Source: Coniochaeta sp. PMI_546
Taxonomy: Eukaryota; Ascomycota; Sordariomycetes; Coniochaetales; Coniochaetaceae
Direction of reading: 5' to 3'
Assembly (NCBI GenBank): GCA_021432605.1
Contig: MU271149.1
Span: 434,001-498,000 of the forward strand
DNA: 64,000 nt
The translations under genes and the position numbers were made by a program. Shown here piece by piece: positions 46,151 to 57,734 of this stretch. The notes under the pieces were generated by a model. That model worked only from the letters and a program-made list of their open reading frames with translations. It was not told where the DNA came from and made no database searches. Each line of letters starts with the position of its first letter. Within the stretch, counting starts at the first letter, position 1.

Positions 46151-46645
46151 ATGATTGAGTGGTGGTCCTTAATGTTGCAAATTTTAGATCTATTTCTTTG
46201 GCCATTGAAGCATCGGTCTGGGTTGTGGGACCATTGGGGAGGTTTTCCTTGGTGAAGTTACGGGGTCAAGATGACTGGCTGCGAGTGTAGACTCATGTTG
46301 AGGCTTAGCGAATGCGATAATAGACTTCAGTGCCGTATCCGGGTGCTCATATACTTGACTTAGGTTTCCGCATGTCGCCATGACCAAGAGTCTTCTGATC
46401 AGTGCTGGATGAATGAAAATGATAGTCAATGAGCAGGACCTCCGCAGGTGTACAATTACTACACGTACAGTTGAAGGTACAAGCCTGCCGGTTACAGGTC
46501 AACCACCTCTTCGCATCTCATTCTCGCTTTGGTAGACCAAGCGCTCCGCTAGGGCCTCCGCGAAACGAAGTGGCGTCCGTGACGACCTGCAAGGATTCCA
46601 AAGCAACGGCTATCGATTCAACAAGGCATATACAGCCTCTTGTGG
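46151..46645. other. Convergent 3' intergenic region
   Basis: Between the subtilase and Rrn9 3' ends; no gene seen. Confidence 0.6.
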
Positions 46646-48662
46646 TCATATATAATCTTGGTCGTCCTCATTCTTGATCAGATCATCATCGTTGACTTCC
46701 GCATAGTAGCCATCGTCCGAGAAGAAATGTCTCGGCGGGGGTGTGCCCGCCCTCGCCTTTTTCCGGCCTCGTAGCTGTTTCCTCCCAATGCTCTCCTTGG
46801 TGTCTCCTGCCCTCCAGCCCTTTCTGGGTCTGATAGGCTTCAGGAAGCCGTCGACATGCACCGCACCGAAGACCTCGTCCATATCATCTTCATCTTCAGA
46901 CACGACCTCGGGGTTCTTGCCGTGGACGACAATGAGATGCTGTCTCAAGTTGTATCGACGTGCGAAGCCGTTGATCGCGCCAGAGCAGGTAGGGTGTGGA
47001 CAGTAGAGCCTCACGACAGACGGTCCAACCGAGTAACTTCGCCGGCTTCGGCGAGGCGTGGCCACTGATCCGTCTTCTTCGGACAAAGACCCATCCAGGA
47101 TGACACTAGATGCTCGACTGACGGCGCGTATCTGCTGGGCCTCGCTCTGGTAACCCTTTTCTTGGTCGTCCTCATCCCGAATAGGTCGTGTGTCTCCACC
47201 AGGTACATATCTCGTTGTTCGGCTCTTCTTGCTTCGACCTGTAGCCGGCTCCTCGGCTAGGACGTTGACCTCCATACCCTGACCAAATAGATCGGCGCAC
47301 CGCTGCGTTGCTCGCGAGATGACACTAGGCGAGAATCCGGCAATGGCAGCTGCACCAAGAACATCGCTCCAGTCTCTCAGGGCCCAGTAGCCGAGTCGCC
47401 TCCTCCGGATGGAATCGGTGTCAGACATTCCGGAAGACATCCTGGACATGGAGCGTGTCGCTACTCTCGCCCTCTTCTGCCTCCGACTCGTTCGGCTGCC
47501 GCCTGCCTCTGCCGTCCTGGTCTCGGCTTCATCGTCTGAGGTGCGAGGAATGCGTCGATGGTATTTCCTCGCCAGCCGCACTATCATCTCCCATTCTGTC
47601 TCGCCGTCTTGAGGGGTATGCAACTCAAGTCTGCGAGATGTCGGCTTTCCTGGGGCTGCAGAATCCGTGCCACTGTCTCCGAGCCGGACTTTCTGCTTGG
47701 ATCGTTTCATTGGAGCCTTGTGTTCTGGCTTCTCCTCCCTTTCATCCTGGTCAGAATCTGATCCATAGTCAATCCCGGCCACTTGCGCGTTGTGAAGAAC
47801 AGTGAGTGTCTTGTCCAGCTTTGTCAGGAGGTGCCGTGTCATCGGACGCAAGATGTCGTAAGACAGCTCGTCATCGGCAGACACCGTCGGTATGAGACCA
47901 GGCGACTCCCTCCGCTGACGGGACCCCGTCTCTGGTGGAGCATCAGACGCGGCGTTTTCACGGTCCTCGTCTGATTCGTCTGCTTCCTCGATACCAGACT
48001 GGGACTCAGCCTTGAATTTTGGCAGAGATATATCGCTCTCCTCTCCACCTGTAGTCTCAACACTGCGGACGACCTGCCGCTCCGGCTCCTCTTTCTCATC
48101 CAGACGCCGCTGTCGAAACCTCTCCTTTGCAAACCCAAGGATCGTAGCAGACAACTCCTCCTCCAGTTCGCGGCCAGGACCCTCGCGACTCGGCGGCCGA
48201 CGAAAAGTGCGACCATCCTTGTCGTCGTCGTCGTCGTCGTTTCTAGGCATGAAATCTGTCGGCGGCACACGATCCAAGCTCAACGGCCAGGCAGTCCACG
48301 CCTTATCCGGGGCCCAAGTATCATCATGACTGGCGGCTAACGCGCCTGTCTCCTTGTTGACGTCCTGCAAATCCGTCAGCCATTGTATACGTACATTTTC
48401 TCAGAGGACTCACCTCGACATCAGGCCCACCATGGTGCCCTCCCCGCTTGAGCGCAAAGGCATTGTACAAATGCAAGGACAGATCACGATTCCTAATAGC
48501 CTCAATAGCGGCATATGTCTGCCTGTCTCCGGCCGTCAGCTTCCTCCACGTCGAAGCGGGACCGGTCCATCGGTTCGGGCGGGTCTCGTGCAGCTCTTCC
48601 GAGTCGATGGACCTGATTTCGTCTGTATATTTATCCCATTCTTTGTCTTGGAGATTCGACAT
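46646..48662 (-). CDS. RRN9: Rrn9-domain protein, RNA polymerase I initiation factor component
   Basis: Exons 48662-48414 and 48364-46646 (49-nt intron) encode 655 residues. The N-terminus contains RPNRWTGPASTWRKLT and LHLYNAFALKR, and after the intron AWTAWPLSLDRVPP, which together match the fungal Rrn9 domain. LRPMTRHLLTKLDKTLTVLH is a further conserved helix. Rrn9 belongs to the upstream activation factor that recruits RNA polymerase I to rDNA. The middle and end are charged and disordered (poly-Asp NDDDDDDKDG, many Ser/Arg stretches). Near the C-terminus, YCPHPTCSGAINGFARRYNL and RQHLIVVH form a C2H2-like finger, not part of yeast Rrn9. The family call rests on the conserved blocks; the finger may be an ascomycete addition. 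Confidence 0.72.
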
Positions 48663-48936
48663 CTCATCATCTCATTTCAATACCTCGTATATCTGGTTGG
48701 AGGAAACATGGTTGTGCTGTGATGATTCACAAGGAAAAAAAGACGAGACGTGATGTTGAAAGATGGTTGAAATGGAAATATTCAGGTGGGGGCCACTAAA
48801 AACGGTATCTAAACTAAACTCTACCTTATTCTCAGCTGCAGGTCTCCGCTCCCCTTCAGCGCCCTTCAGCTCCCTCAGCTCCTCCCCTGCCGCCTTGCAT
48901 CCACACCTACATCTACAGAGGCAAAGGTAAGGTAGT

Positions 48937-50322
48937 CTAATAGACCTCGACCTCCTTGTAAACCCACTTCCCCGGCTCAAAGACAACCTCAAAGCTCACA
49001 TCCCCAAACGACCCCACCGCAGCAGCCAGATCGTGATACCCCTCGAGCCCAGTAACAGGCAGATCCTGCTCCGCGTCCGTCTCCTCATGCAGGTTCCACC
49101 TGCCCGTCTCCCTCCCCTCCCGCGTGAAAAACACCTCCGTCTCGATCCTCCCCCCCTCGAGCGCGGTAAACACCATCCCCAGCCCATACGTCTCCCCCTT
49201 CCTCATGGGCTTGACAAAATCCTTCCCCCCCCACCGATCATTGATATACCTATGCCCATCGTCCCCATGCACGGCCAGACTCCCCCGATGCCACCCGGGC
49301 ATCCTGAAGCTCGGGTACGGCAGCGCCGCATACCCGATGGCGATCGATATCTCCCCCTCCTTCTTGTTGTCAGGCAGCACCCGGACCTCGTAGTACACCG
49401 TCCTCTTCCTCCTCCCCCCTTCTTCGCCGACCAGCGGACTGTCGCGCCTGACGGCGTAGAGAGGCGGGTATCCGATGTAGCAGTAGTCGCCCGCCTTCCT
49501 GTCCGTCTTGCCCCTCCACACCCCGCCACCCATCCAGTCGAGCCTGCCCTTGAACGGCCCTGCATCCGGGGCCATGAGCCGGACGCTGCCTGTCCGCCGC
49601 CCGTCGAGAACGGTGGCGTCGAGGTCGAGAGGGGGGGACAGCGGGTGCGAGGCGCACCAGGCCTCGCCGGCTTCGGCCTCGGCTTCGGTGGCGTTTGTGG
49701 CTGGGGAGCGGTCGTAGCCTGAGAAGATGTCGGGCGGGGGCGGGAAGAGGGAGGTGTCTGGTACTAGGGTCTGCCAATCGTGTTGGGGCTTGGTGTGTGA
49801 GGGTGGTGGGCCGGGGGGAGGGGCGGTGTAGTCGCTGTTGGAGGAGGTGGGCGGAGGACCGGGGGGTGGTGCGAAGTCTGAGCTGGTGGTGTTTTGTTGG
49901 CGGAAGGGGTTGTTGGATTGTGATGGGGGAGGGCCTGGAGGAGGAGCGAAGTCATCCGCTGCTTGACGATGGGATGGCGGGGGTCCCGGAGGAGGAGCTA
50001 TGTCGTCATGAGTGTTCCGAGCCGGTGGCGGGCCGGGAGGAGGTGCAAAGTCGTCGGCTGCTTGACGGTGAGATGGTGGTGGTCCGGGTGGAGGAGCTAC
50101 CTCGTCACCGCCGAGCTCGGGTCGGTCTCGCTCTGGCGCAGCTAGCTCGGCCATCGGCGGTGGTTGGTGCTGCTGCTGCTGTTGTTGGTAGACTGGCGAT
50201 ACTGGCGACACGGGCATGCTCGCCTTTGCAGGAGTGGATGCGTATGTTGGCTGTGGGGGAGCGAACTGTGCTGGCCGTGGCGCGTCGTTGTCCTGGATGT
50301 TGTCTTTGCTTCCGAAACACAT
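48937..50322 (-). CDS. SPRY-domain protein with APPPGPPP repeats
   Basis: A single exon of 461 residues from the ATG at 50322 (MCFGSKDN). Residues ~76-174 hold six APPPGPPP units separated by short linkers, two of which are copies of SHRQAADDF. Residues ~308-455 fit a SPRY/B30.2-like fold as in yeast Ssh4/Ear1: YYEVRVL, GEISIAIGYA, YPSFRMPGWHRGSLAVHGDD, YGLGMVFTALEGGRIETEV and FFTREGR. Unlike Ssh4/Ear1 there is no transmembrane helix, so a cytosolic adaptor is likely. The MCFGSK start resembles N-termini of lipid-modified or membrane-peripheral proteins, but Met-Cys is not a myristoylation signal. Proline repeats could bind SH3 or WW domains. Confidence 0.82.
   Translation of the reverse strand: MCFGSKDNIQDNDAPRPAQFAPPQPTYASTPAKASMPVSPVSPVYQQQQQQHQPPPMAELAAPERDRPELGGDEVAPPPGPPPSHRQAADDFAPPPGPPPARNTHDDIAPPPGPPPSHRQAADDFAPPPGPPPSQSNNPFRQQNTTSSDFAPPPGPPPTSSNSDYTAPPPGPPPSHTKPQHDWQTLVPDTSLFPPPPDIFSGYDRSPATNATEAEAEAGEAWCASHPLSPPLDLDATVLDGRRTGSVRLMAPDAGPFKGRLDWMGGGVWRGKTDRKAGDYCYIGYPPLYAVRRDSPLVGEEGGRRKRTVYYEVRVLPDNKKEGEISIAIGYAALPYPSFRMPGWHRGSLAVHGDDGHRYINDRWGGKDFVKPMRKGETYGLGMVFTALEGGRIETEVFFTREGRETGRWNLHEETDAEQDLPVTGLEGYHDLAAAVGSFGDVSFEVVFEPGKWVYKEVEVY
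49801..50097 (-). repeat. Coding repeat array, six APPPGPPP units
   Basis: Six octapeptide units in ~99 residues of the SPRY protein. Units one to four form an alternating larger repeat in which SHRQAADDFAPPPGPPP occurs twice, evidence of recent in-frame duplication. Confidence 0.85.
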
Positions 50323-50908
50323 GGCTGCGTCGGTACCTATATTTGTGATAGAAACACGGTAATGCTTGACGGTTCGTGTAAAGCAATCGTCTGGGTGATG
50401 TAGTCTCCTATTCGAGTAGAAAGGATTGACTCCCTTTTGTAAGGCGAAGACAGCGACGGAGACGGAGGCTGTGCAACTGGCGGAGGGCCAACTTAACCGG
50501 AAAGGAGTGAATATGCGGCGGGTTTGCTCCAACAATCAGAGCTGGAGTACAGACAACAAAGCTCCCCTATACGCATCGGTGCTATTGGCTATAGAGCATC
50601 AATCCCTGCGAACTTGGCGGCCTGGAGGCTGGAGATCGGTGGTCGATCCACACAAGCTGCAGCCACTTTTGCCCCCCGCACTGCCCGCCTGGATGACGTT
50701 TTGTCCCTCTGAACGATGACCATCCACGACAGTCATCATCAACCCTTACCTGGCAGTCTAATAAGCTCATTTAACTCAAATACTACACAATGACAAATAA
50801 GATCCGAGTGGAGAACTTCACACGGTTTGACGACTTGAGGCTGTATTCCTCTCAATAGGCATAGCATACAGGTCGGCCGGTGCGAAACCAATGATGCATG
50901 ACATCAGC
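50323..50908. other. Intergenic region
   Basis: Promoter of the SPRY gene and 3' flank of the pseudokinase gene; no gene seen. Confidence 0.6.
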
Positions 50909-52629
50909 CTACACATACAGTCGATTGAGGCGGAGGAGAACCTAGAGAGTCTCAGCATGTGAGGTGCGCTACATAGAATTACAAAGAGACTAACCTTCTC
51001 GATATACCGCACCCCGACGCGGACACCATCCTCGTCCTCAAACTCTGCCGCATCTCCAAAATCCGCATTGTCGGCGTCCAAGCACGTAAGACACGTCTCG
51101 ACAATCTCAGCGTATCTCGATCCCATGTACTGCGGGAGCCGCGACCGGGCCAGCGGCAAGAGCTGCTCCTTGGCCGACATCATCATGAACTCGCGGATCC
51201 GGTCCCAGCTCGCGTAGGCCTCGAGGCCAAAGAACTCCGTGTTCAGGGGCTGGGCTCCCTCGCACGAGATGAAGGACCGCCACAGCCCGATCTCGAGCAG
51301 GCAGACGCCCAGGCTGTAGATGTCGTGCTGCATGATGTAGTCGTCTCGCGGCCGGAAGCCTTGGCGGGACGGGTGTCGGTACAGGTTTCGCTCGATGAAG
51401 TCATCGCCGCGGCGCTGGGTCGCTTGGTCCTCCCTGCGGAAATGCTCAAAGCCGACGAGGAAGACTGACAGTGACTGTGTCGGGCCGTCCCCTCTGTTGA
51501 AGATGAGCACCGTTTCGGGCCTCAGGTTCTTGTGCACGAACCCCAAAGCATGAACAGAGCCGATCGACCTAGCAAGCTGCCGCGCAATGTCGAATCGGAG
51601 CGAGAGCGAATGCGGAGCCGGTGTGCTGAGGAGGAGGTCACGGAGACTCCTCGGGCTGGACGCCCCTGGCGGCATCCTAAAGATCATGGTCAAGGTAACG
51701 TTAGGCTCGGACTCGCCCTCAGCAACGCGCGGAACACTGGAAGGCGTAGCGACACCTTTGCACGTGAGGAGGCCGAACGTGTATGGATCGTCGTGCTGCA
51801 GCTTTTGAGCGAGATCCCGCGCATTCTGCTTGATGATGTCGTACTTCGCGAAGGGCTTGCAGGGTATGTGGCTCAGCACGTAGGCGCCGGTCTGTCCCGA
51901 CGAATACACCCGCTCAGCTATCAGCGCAGGACAGAACGCGAGTGGGTATATTGTCATCTGGGACAGTTCGTCGACGCTGAGGGTCAGTCCGGGCTTCCTC
52001 GCCCCGCCAGAGAGACCGGACCGGATGCTCACAGCCGACGGGATGGCCATGGCGGTGCTAGGCCCGTAGGATGTTGGTGCGGTTGCTTTTAGTGCATCGT
52101 CGACCTGAGAATCTGCGATTCTCATGAGCAGGAACCAGGACTGGTCCGCCGTCCTCTGCCAGACCTCCAATTCCTCGATGGCCCGGTCAAGGCTCTCCTT
52201 CTTGAAGGCAAACTTGGTCTTCCGCACCCGCACGTCCAACACGGGATTCGAGACAGTGTCATGGGGCACCTCGAGCTTAAGGAGACCCCGGAGCATATCG
52301 GTCACGACTTCCAGCTTCCCCAGAAGCACCCGCAGAGTCTGCTCGCAGACGTCGCGGTGCTCGTCTTCCATGACATGCTGGATGCGCTGGAGGAAGTTGA
52401 GCTGATGAGTGAACTTCACCCACCCGTTGTCAAGTCGCAGTACGCGTTCCGACACCTGCACGTCCGCGTTTCTCAGCGCGGAGCACAGCTTTTGGAGCTC
52501 TTTGCCATATCTGCAAGATTGTCAGCATGACAACTTGTTGGTAGTTTTCATCTACGAGAAAGGTTGGGTCTCGCACTTTAGGCACAGATCAACTGTTGCT
52601 GGGATGGCGAGGGCGAGTTCCACAGACAT
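50909..52629 (-). CDS. Pseudokinase with helical N-terminal domain
   Basis: Exons 52629-52577, 52510-50995 and 50941-50909 encode 533 residues. The first exon was placed because it gives MSVELALAIPATVDLCLK joined to YGKELQKLCSAL, a start seen in fungal kinase-like proteins. The last exon gives VLLRLNRLYV after IEK. Residues 1-~200 are helical with heptad-like pattern. The rest has a kinase fold, but the catalytic loop reads FVHKNLRPETVLIF, with Asn346 in place of the HRD aspartate, and the DFG site is FLVGFEHF, lacking Asp. It is therefore probably catalytically dead. The C-lobe is otherwise intact (DIYSLGVCLLEIGLW). The N-terminus may act as a HeLo-like or oligomerisation module, a weak inference. 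It is divergent from the active kinase at 53369. Confidence 0.78.
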
Positions 52630-53368
52630 CGATTCCGACGGAGGGCAAACATGCGAGACTTGCACTTATTGTCAACGCGCTTGAAGAGTAAAGATTTATG
52701 TATTTTATGCATCCTTAACATCCCGCCGCTGACGATCTAGAAGGCATCGTGGCGCAGGCAGAAACGTGGCTGCCGCTCCGCCTCCAAATCGCTGTACATA
52801 TCCGCGAGGCATAACCCTCAATGAGATCTGCTGTGCTTTGACTGGTTGACCTGGGATTCTGCCCTGCATCTAGAGCCAGGCGTGAGAGAGGCTGCAAGGT
52901 GTGTGCATTGGATTCGCTACACGCTTGCATCCATACTGGCTCCGTGCGTCTGGAGTCCGATATCCAACCTTGCAGATATGCAATTGCCCGTGGACAGCTG
53001 AGCCCTCAGCTTGCTTGGCTCTTGATATTAGTGCTTAAGCCCACATGCAATAAGTCTTGGGTTTCCCTTTACTAGCTTTCCTTAAATGTGTGTTGAGTGG
53101 CACCAGGCTGTCCTGTCTTTTCATGTGCGAGCGGTGTGAATGCCATAGCATATGTGTCGGCCAATGCGGCTCACGACGCCAGCTTGACCGGCCGAAGCAA
53201 CGACAGACCGTATAACAGCCGAGCCTTGCGCGAATGCTTGCTTTGCGTCCGACTCCGGATATCATCCGCAGCTGAGCTGGTCTTTATACACTACTCCGGG
53301 CTACCGATGTCTTTGCGTCATTTTCTTGCTTCGTTCACTATTTCGGCTGCCGCTATATATTCTTGGAC
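52630..53368. promoter_or_regulatory. Shared divergent promoter of pseudokinase and kinase genes
   Basis: About 740 bp separate the two start codons. No gene inside. The arrangement would allow co-regulation; no specific element was recognised. Confidence 0.5.
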
Positions 53369-56041
53369 ATGTCTGTCTCGATGCCCCCTGGCTTAGCCGG
53401 AGTGGTCGTGCCAGAACCTTCCGACCGCGTTCAATTAGCTCGATCTCCTTCTCCAATCCCGGCCCCGGGCCCCAGAGCACAACGAGGGACCACGTTCTGG
53501 AGACCCGAAACAGCCCATGTACAGGTTCCAAATCCAGGGAGCCAAACTCAGCTGCCAGAACTCGTCCGCGACGCGAGGCTAGACACGAGAGTCGAAGGAA
53601 ACACCACGATCCATCGTCGCATTGTCCGCCGACGCGGCGCGCCACAGGAGGAGCGCTGGATTCGATATGATGATAACATACTCGGCCATGGGGGTGGTGG
53701 ATTGGTATGGCTGGAGCACAAACTGCCACAGTCGGGTACAGACTCGAGCGAACGCCGCGCAGTCAAGGCTATTCGCATCCCCGGCGGCGGCGCGACGATG
53801 AAGGGATTACACTATGTGCGCGAGCTCGAGGCGTTGGCCAAGTTCTCGCAAGAGAGAGTAAGTGGCACTCTGCATCGTAACTGGTACAGCATGTTGACTC
53901 ACCCTGCTTTCAAGTACGCCGAGTTCTTCGTCCGCTTCGCCGGTTGGTACGAGATACCCAAGTATCTGTGTATCTCGATGGAGTACTGCGAGCATGGAGA
54001 TCTCAAGAGATATCTGGAGTCTGCAAAGACACTTCCAGAGTATGAAGCGCGAGATATTGCGTCTCAGGTGCTGTGTGCTCTAGCCATGATGCACCAGGAG
54101 GGCTTTGCTCATCGCGATGTCAAACCTGCGGTCAGCACCTCTCAAAATATTTGTCTATTCCTTTCATAATAGCTGACTACATCACAGAACATCCTTATCA
54201 AGTCTAAGCCGCCTGAAGGGTGGTGGGTCAAGGTATGCGATCTAGGTCTTACCAAACGGGCGGTAGACATCACCGGGGCGACCACCGTACGAGGGACTCC
54301 CGGTTTCTGGGCCCCAGAGACGCTTGGCTTCAATGGACATGCGCCATTGACGGATGCAAGACCCACAGACATGTGGTGTTTCGGCGAGACGATCTTTCAG
54401 ATGCTTACCGGGCATTCGACTTTCGATTCTGTTGCAGCTCTCTACCAATATCAAGCCGGGGTCATAGCCTTCCCACGCGAAGCCTTGAGTCGAGCTCATG
54501 CCAGTCATGCATCACAGCACTTCATCCATTCCCTGATGGCTGCGGACCCATCTCACCGTCCCACAGCCCAAACGGCACAGGGGCATCATTGGATATGGTC
54601 ATATTCTCAACCAATCGATGATCCCGCGGTAGCGCAGAGCAAGGGACATACCACAAGCGCATGGCCGCCTGATGTACCAGCACGCAGCCCTGAGCAGTTC
54701 ACTCAGGCGTCTGGTCGATGGACCGAGACGGTAGTCATGCGAGACCACGTCCGTGGTGCTACATTATTTCCAACGCCAAACGACAAGCTCGTCCAGCGTG
54801 GAAACTTCCCTGGCCCCGGAGGTACGGTATCTGGACAAGAGGACGCGAGGTTGAATAATCTCGCATACCACTTTCCTCCCTTGGGTGGCGCTGACTTTGA
54901 CACAAAATTGCGTTCGCAGAAACCGGGGGCACCACCGCTGTATACCGCTGTTTCAGATCCACAGGCACCGCAGAAAACATATGGCTTTTTAGTGAGAGAT
55001 AGAAGCTCAGCGGCACACGGCAAAACACCCTTAATTGCAGAAGAGGCGTCGCGTATCACGGGCAGTTCTCCGCCGCTCAGTGACAATAAAACTACAGCGG
55101 ATCGTGTGAAGTCAAATTCACCTACGATCGATGCCGATATTTCAAGCCCTGGCGAAGGAAAGGCTCGGCCACCGAGTCCTGGGGCGTCACCTCAGTCTAG
55201 CGACCGCCCGGTAGGACGACTGGGACCAACAAGAGAGAAAGATAACGTTGCCGTAGGAGACCAGGCTCCGGCCACCGAACCGGTGGCTGAGGACACCCGA
55301 GACAGTGCCAAAGGTGATATATCTGTATTAGGTAGTTTCAAAAGCTTTGCTTCAACGCTTCGTGCGGATGTAGAAAGCAAGAGGCGCAGGCTCGAAAAAC
55401 GCAACAGGGATTTGAAGATGCAAGAACTCAAGGAGTTCGCCAAGACCCTGGAGCTTCGGACACCTCTCACAATCGACCAGCTCGCCGCTGGAGCTGACCA
55501 AGAGGAGGACAAAGCTGCGAAGAAGGCAGATCTGACCGACGCGGAGCGATCGTTGGCGAAGAAGAGGGTGGAAGTCCTCCGAGACTTTTCCAAGACCTTC
55601 GAGCTCCGGACGCCCATCCCGGAAGACTTGGTCTCAATCTTGGCAAACGATCCTGCGAAGCAGCAAGAGATGATCGCGAGGCAGAATCTCATTACCGCAC
55701 GTCAGCAGGAGGCAGCCAGTGCCGAAAAGGGGCTTCAAGCCGGCCCGGGGAGATCGAGTGAGGCGCAACCCGGAGACCGAAAGTCTCCACCTGCGGAAAC
55801 TTCATCCACGGAGTCAATATCGGCTTCTGCTCTGCAAGCACGAGATCCCGCCATTGTCGAAATCCGACCTGCACCACCTGTCCCACTTATCACGACGAAA
55901 TCCTGGGCTGCGGTTGTGGCCCAGGGCAAAGGAGAGCCCCAGGGTACCAGTGTTGGTGGCAATGATCATCAACTCGAGTCAGCCCTCTCGAAGAAGGCGA
56001 AGCGGAGGAAGAAGCGCCAAAGTTCGGCAGTCCACAAATAG
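53369..56041 (+). CDS. Serine/threonine protein kinase with repeated C-terminal motif
   Basis: Exons 53369-53857, 53915-54130 and 54188-56041 give 852 residues. The start is the ATG MSVSMPPG. The kinase domain spans residues ~98-370: glycine loop GHGGGGLVW, Lys133 in RRAVKAIRI, Glu152 in YVRELEALAKF, HRDVKPA with Asp231, then NILI, a DLG variant of DFG at 253-255 (VCDLGLTKR), and GTPGFWAPE. It should be active. The first intron (57 nt, GTAAGT, TTGAC branch) is a multiple of three and free of stops, so unspliced mRNA would add 19 residues between alphaC and beta4. The long C-terminal region is disordered, then coiled, with two copies of a motif centred on FAKTLELRTP and FSKTFELRTP, and ends in a basic KKAKRRKKRQ tail that could direct nuclear entry. 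Confidence 0.85.
55421..55645 (+). repeat. Two diverged copies of an F-(A/S)-K-T-x-E-L-R-T-P motif in the kinase tail
   Basis: Copy 1 starts at 55421 (ELKEFAKTLELRTPLTIDQL) and copy 2 at 55571 (EVLRDFSKTFELRTPIPEDL). They are about 150 bp apart, in one frame, each followed by acidic or alpha-helical sequence. Confidence 0.8.
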
Positions 56042-57734
56042 CAGCCACGAGCAGAGGTTCATGGGGATGCGGCGATGTCGAAGTCCCATGGAGAGAGAAA
56101 GGCCAGCAGAGGTATTGTGAAGATGCCCGATAGATGCACTGGGAGAGAACTATGCAGAGGTGATATCGGTGTCACAACGGCCGGGCTAGATGGGCTCTAG
56201 TTTGTTGAGGAGTCCAGTGAACCGATGTTACTGTCGCTGTCGCAATCCGGGTCATGTCAACTGGCCGCCTATTCGAACGGAGCATAATGCGCGTTGGTCT
56301 TCTCCATAACGTCGATCTCTTGACCAGTAGTCAATATGGTCTTGGATCATCCACCTTTCGATCTGAAGAGCTGAAACTCTCAATATAGCCGTGAACCGGT
56401 CACTGTACGACAGCGCACATGGCAAACCATGCGATGAGGCGCTGGTGGCACATAGGAAATATATCGGGTGCCGGGTCGGAGCTTTAACGCGCTCATCTGC
56501 CTCAAGGCGACCGGCCCATTGCGTGGTTCTCTCGACACCGTTTGCCACATCTGACCACTGCGTTTCGAAGAAGGTCCGGCCCACGAGGACTTGAACCACG
56601 GCTCAGTATCTTGTGGTAGCGTGGCGCTGCTATGGTCGGCGGTGGCTCTAGACAGTCAGGAGTAGACTGAGCAACTTGTCAGAGTGTGTCTGACCCTGCT
56701 TCTCATCCTACGGAACGACCCTGGCCACACAGGAAAATAGACAAATTCATTCGAATACAAAAACTCTCTACAAGAGAAGATGCGCAGCCTGGTTTCTCAT
56801 GCGCGTTCAAGGTTGGGATAACTCTCTCTTCCAGGTCGACGATCACCGAGCCTTGATCAGCACTGAGCCTATGGTCGTTGCGCGATCGACACGAACAACG
56901 CACAACACAGGCAGCACACGGTCAAGCATCATGTGTAACTGTTGATAAGGTTGACGGGTTTGACAATTCTCACACCGCCTAGTGCTGCCGTGGAAAGCTG
57001 GCCAAGATCTAAAGCCAGGCCTCTTGTTTCACCAGATCGTGAAGTCCCTGGCCGCCTGTTGTTTGACAGATACTGGAACCAAGCATCTGGAATGTGTCCG
57101 GGGGAAGCTGCTGCGGGCATGCAGGTGAAACTGCATGTTGCCGCGTCTAGAGCAGGTACGGGCCTCAATTCCACAACTCACCAAGATGGTTGTGGGCGGT
57201 CTGCAGTAGTTAAGTTTGCTGCGGCATACTGCTACAGCAAACATCTGCTGAGGAAAAGTATCTGCATGCAAAGCATCGCCCCTTGGCTTCACACAGAGTT
57301 CAGGTAACTGCGCGCTCGATTGGTCGTTGCAGCGGAGACCCGGTGGCATTAAGTTTCAGGCAACATCAAAGTTCACGGGTGCCCGTTGCACAAATTCGTC
57401 GAACCGACGGACCGGCAGACATCGACATGATCGTAGAGATAGATTCCCTCGTTCGGTCCTGCCAGTCGTGAATAGACTCCTACCTTATCGAAAGCGCGTG
57501 ACAGGGATGGCTTCTGCTACGAGTAAACAAACGATACCTGTTGGTACATGAAGGCACTTCACCTTGGTCTCGATATGACGAGAAGGATCCGAAAGGTTAT
57601 AAACCTCCGCGCCTGCCGTATTTCTACGGGACTCGTCTGAATGCCTTCAGAGGCCTTGCACAATTCCCAGACTTCCAAACCTTAGGATAGAGCCACGATA
57701 TCAAACTTCGACATCATAGGGAATTCAACCAGCA
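56042..57734. other. 1.7-kb intergenic region
   Basis: No ORF with recognisable content on either strand; 3' flank of the kinase gene and promoter of the ORF at 57735. Confidence 0.5.
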
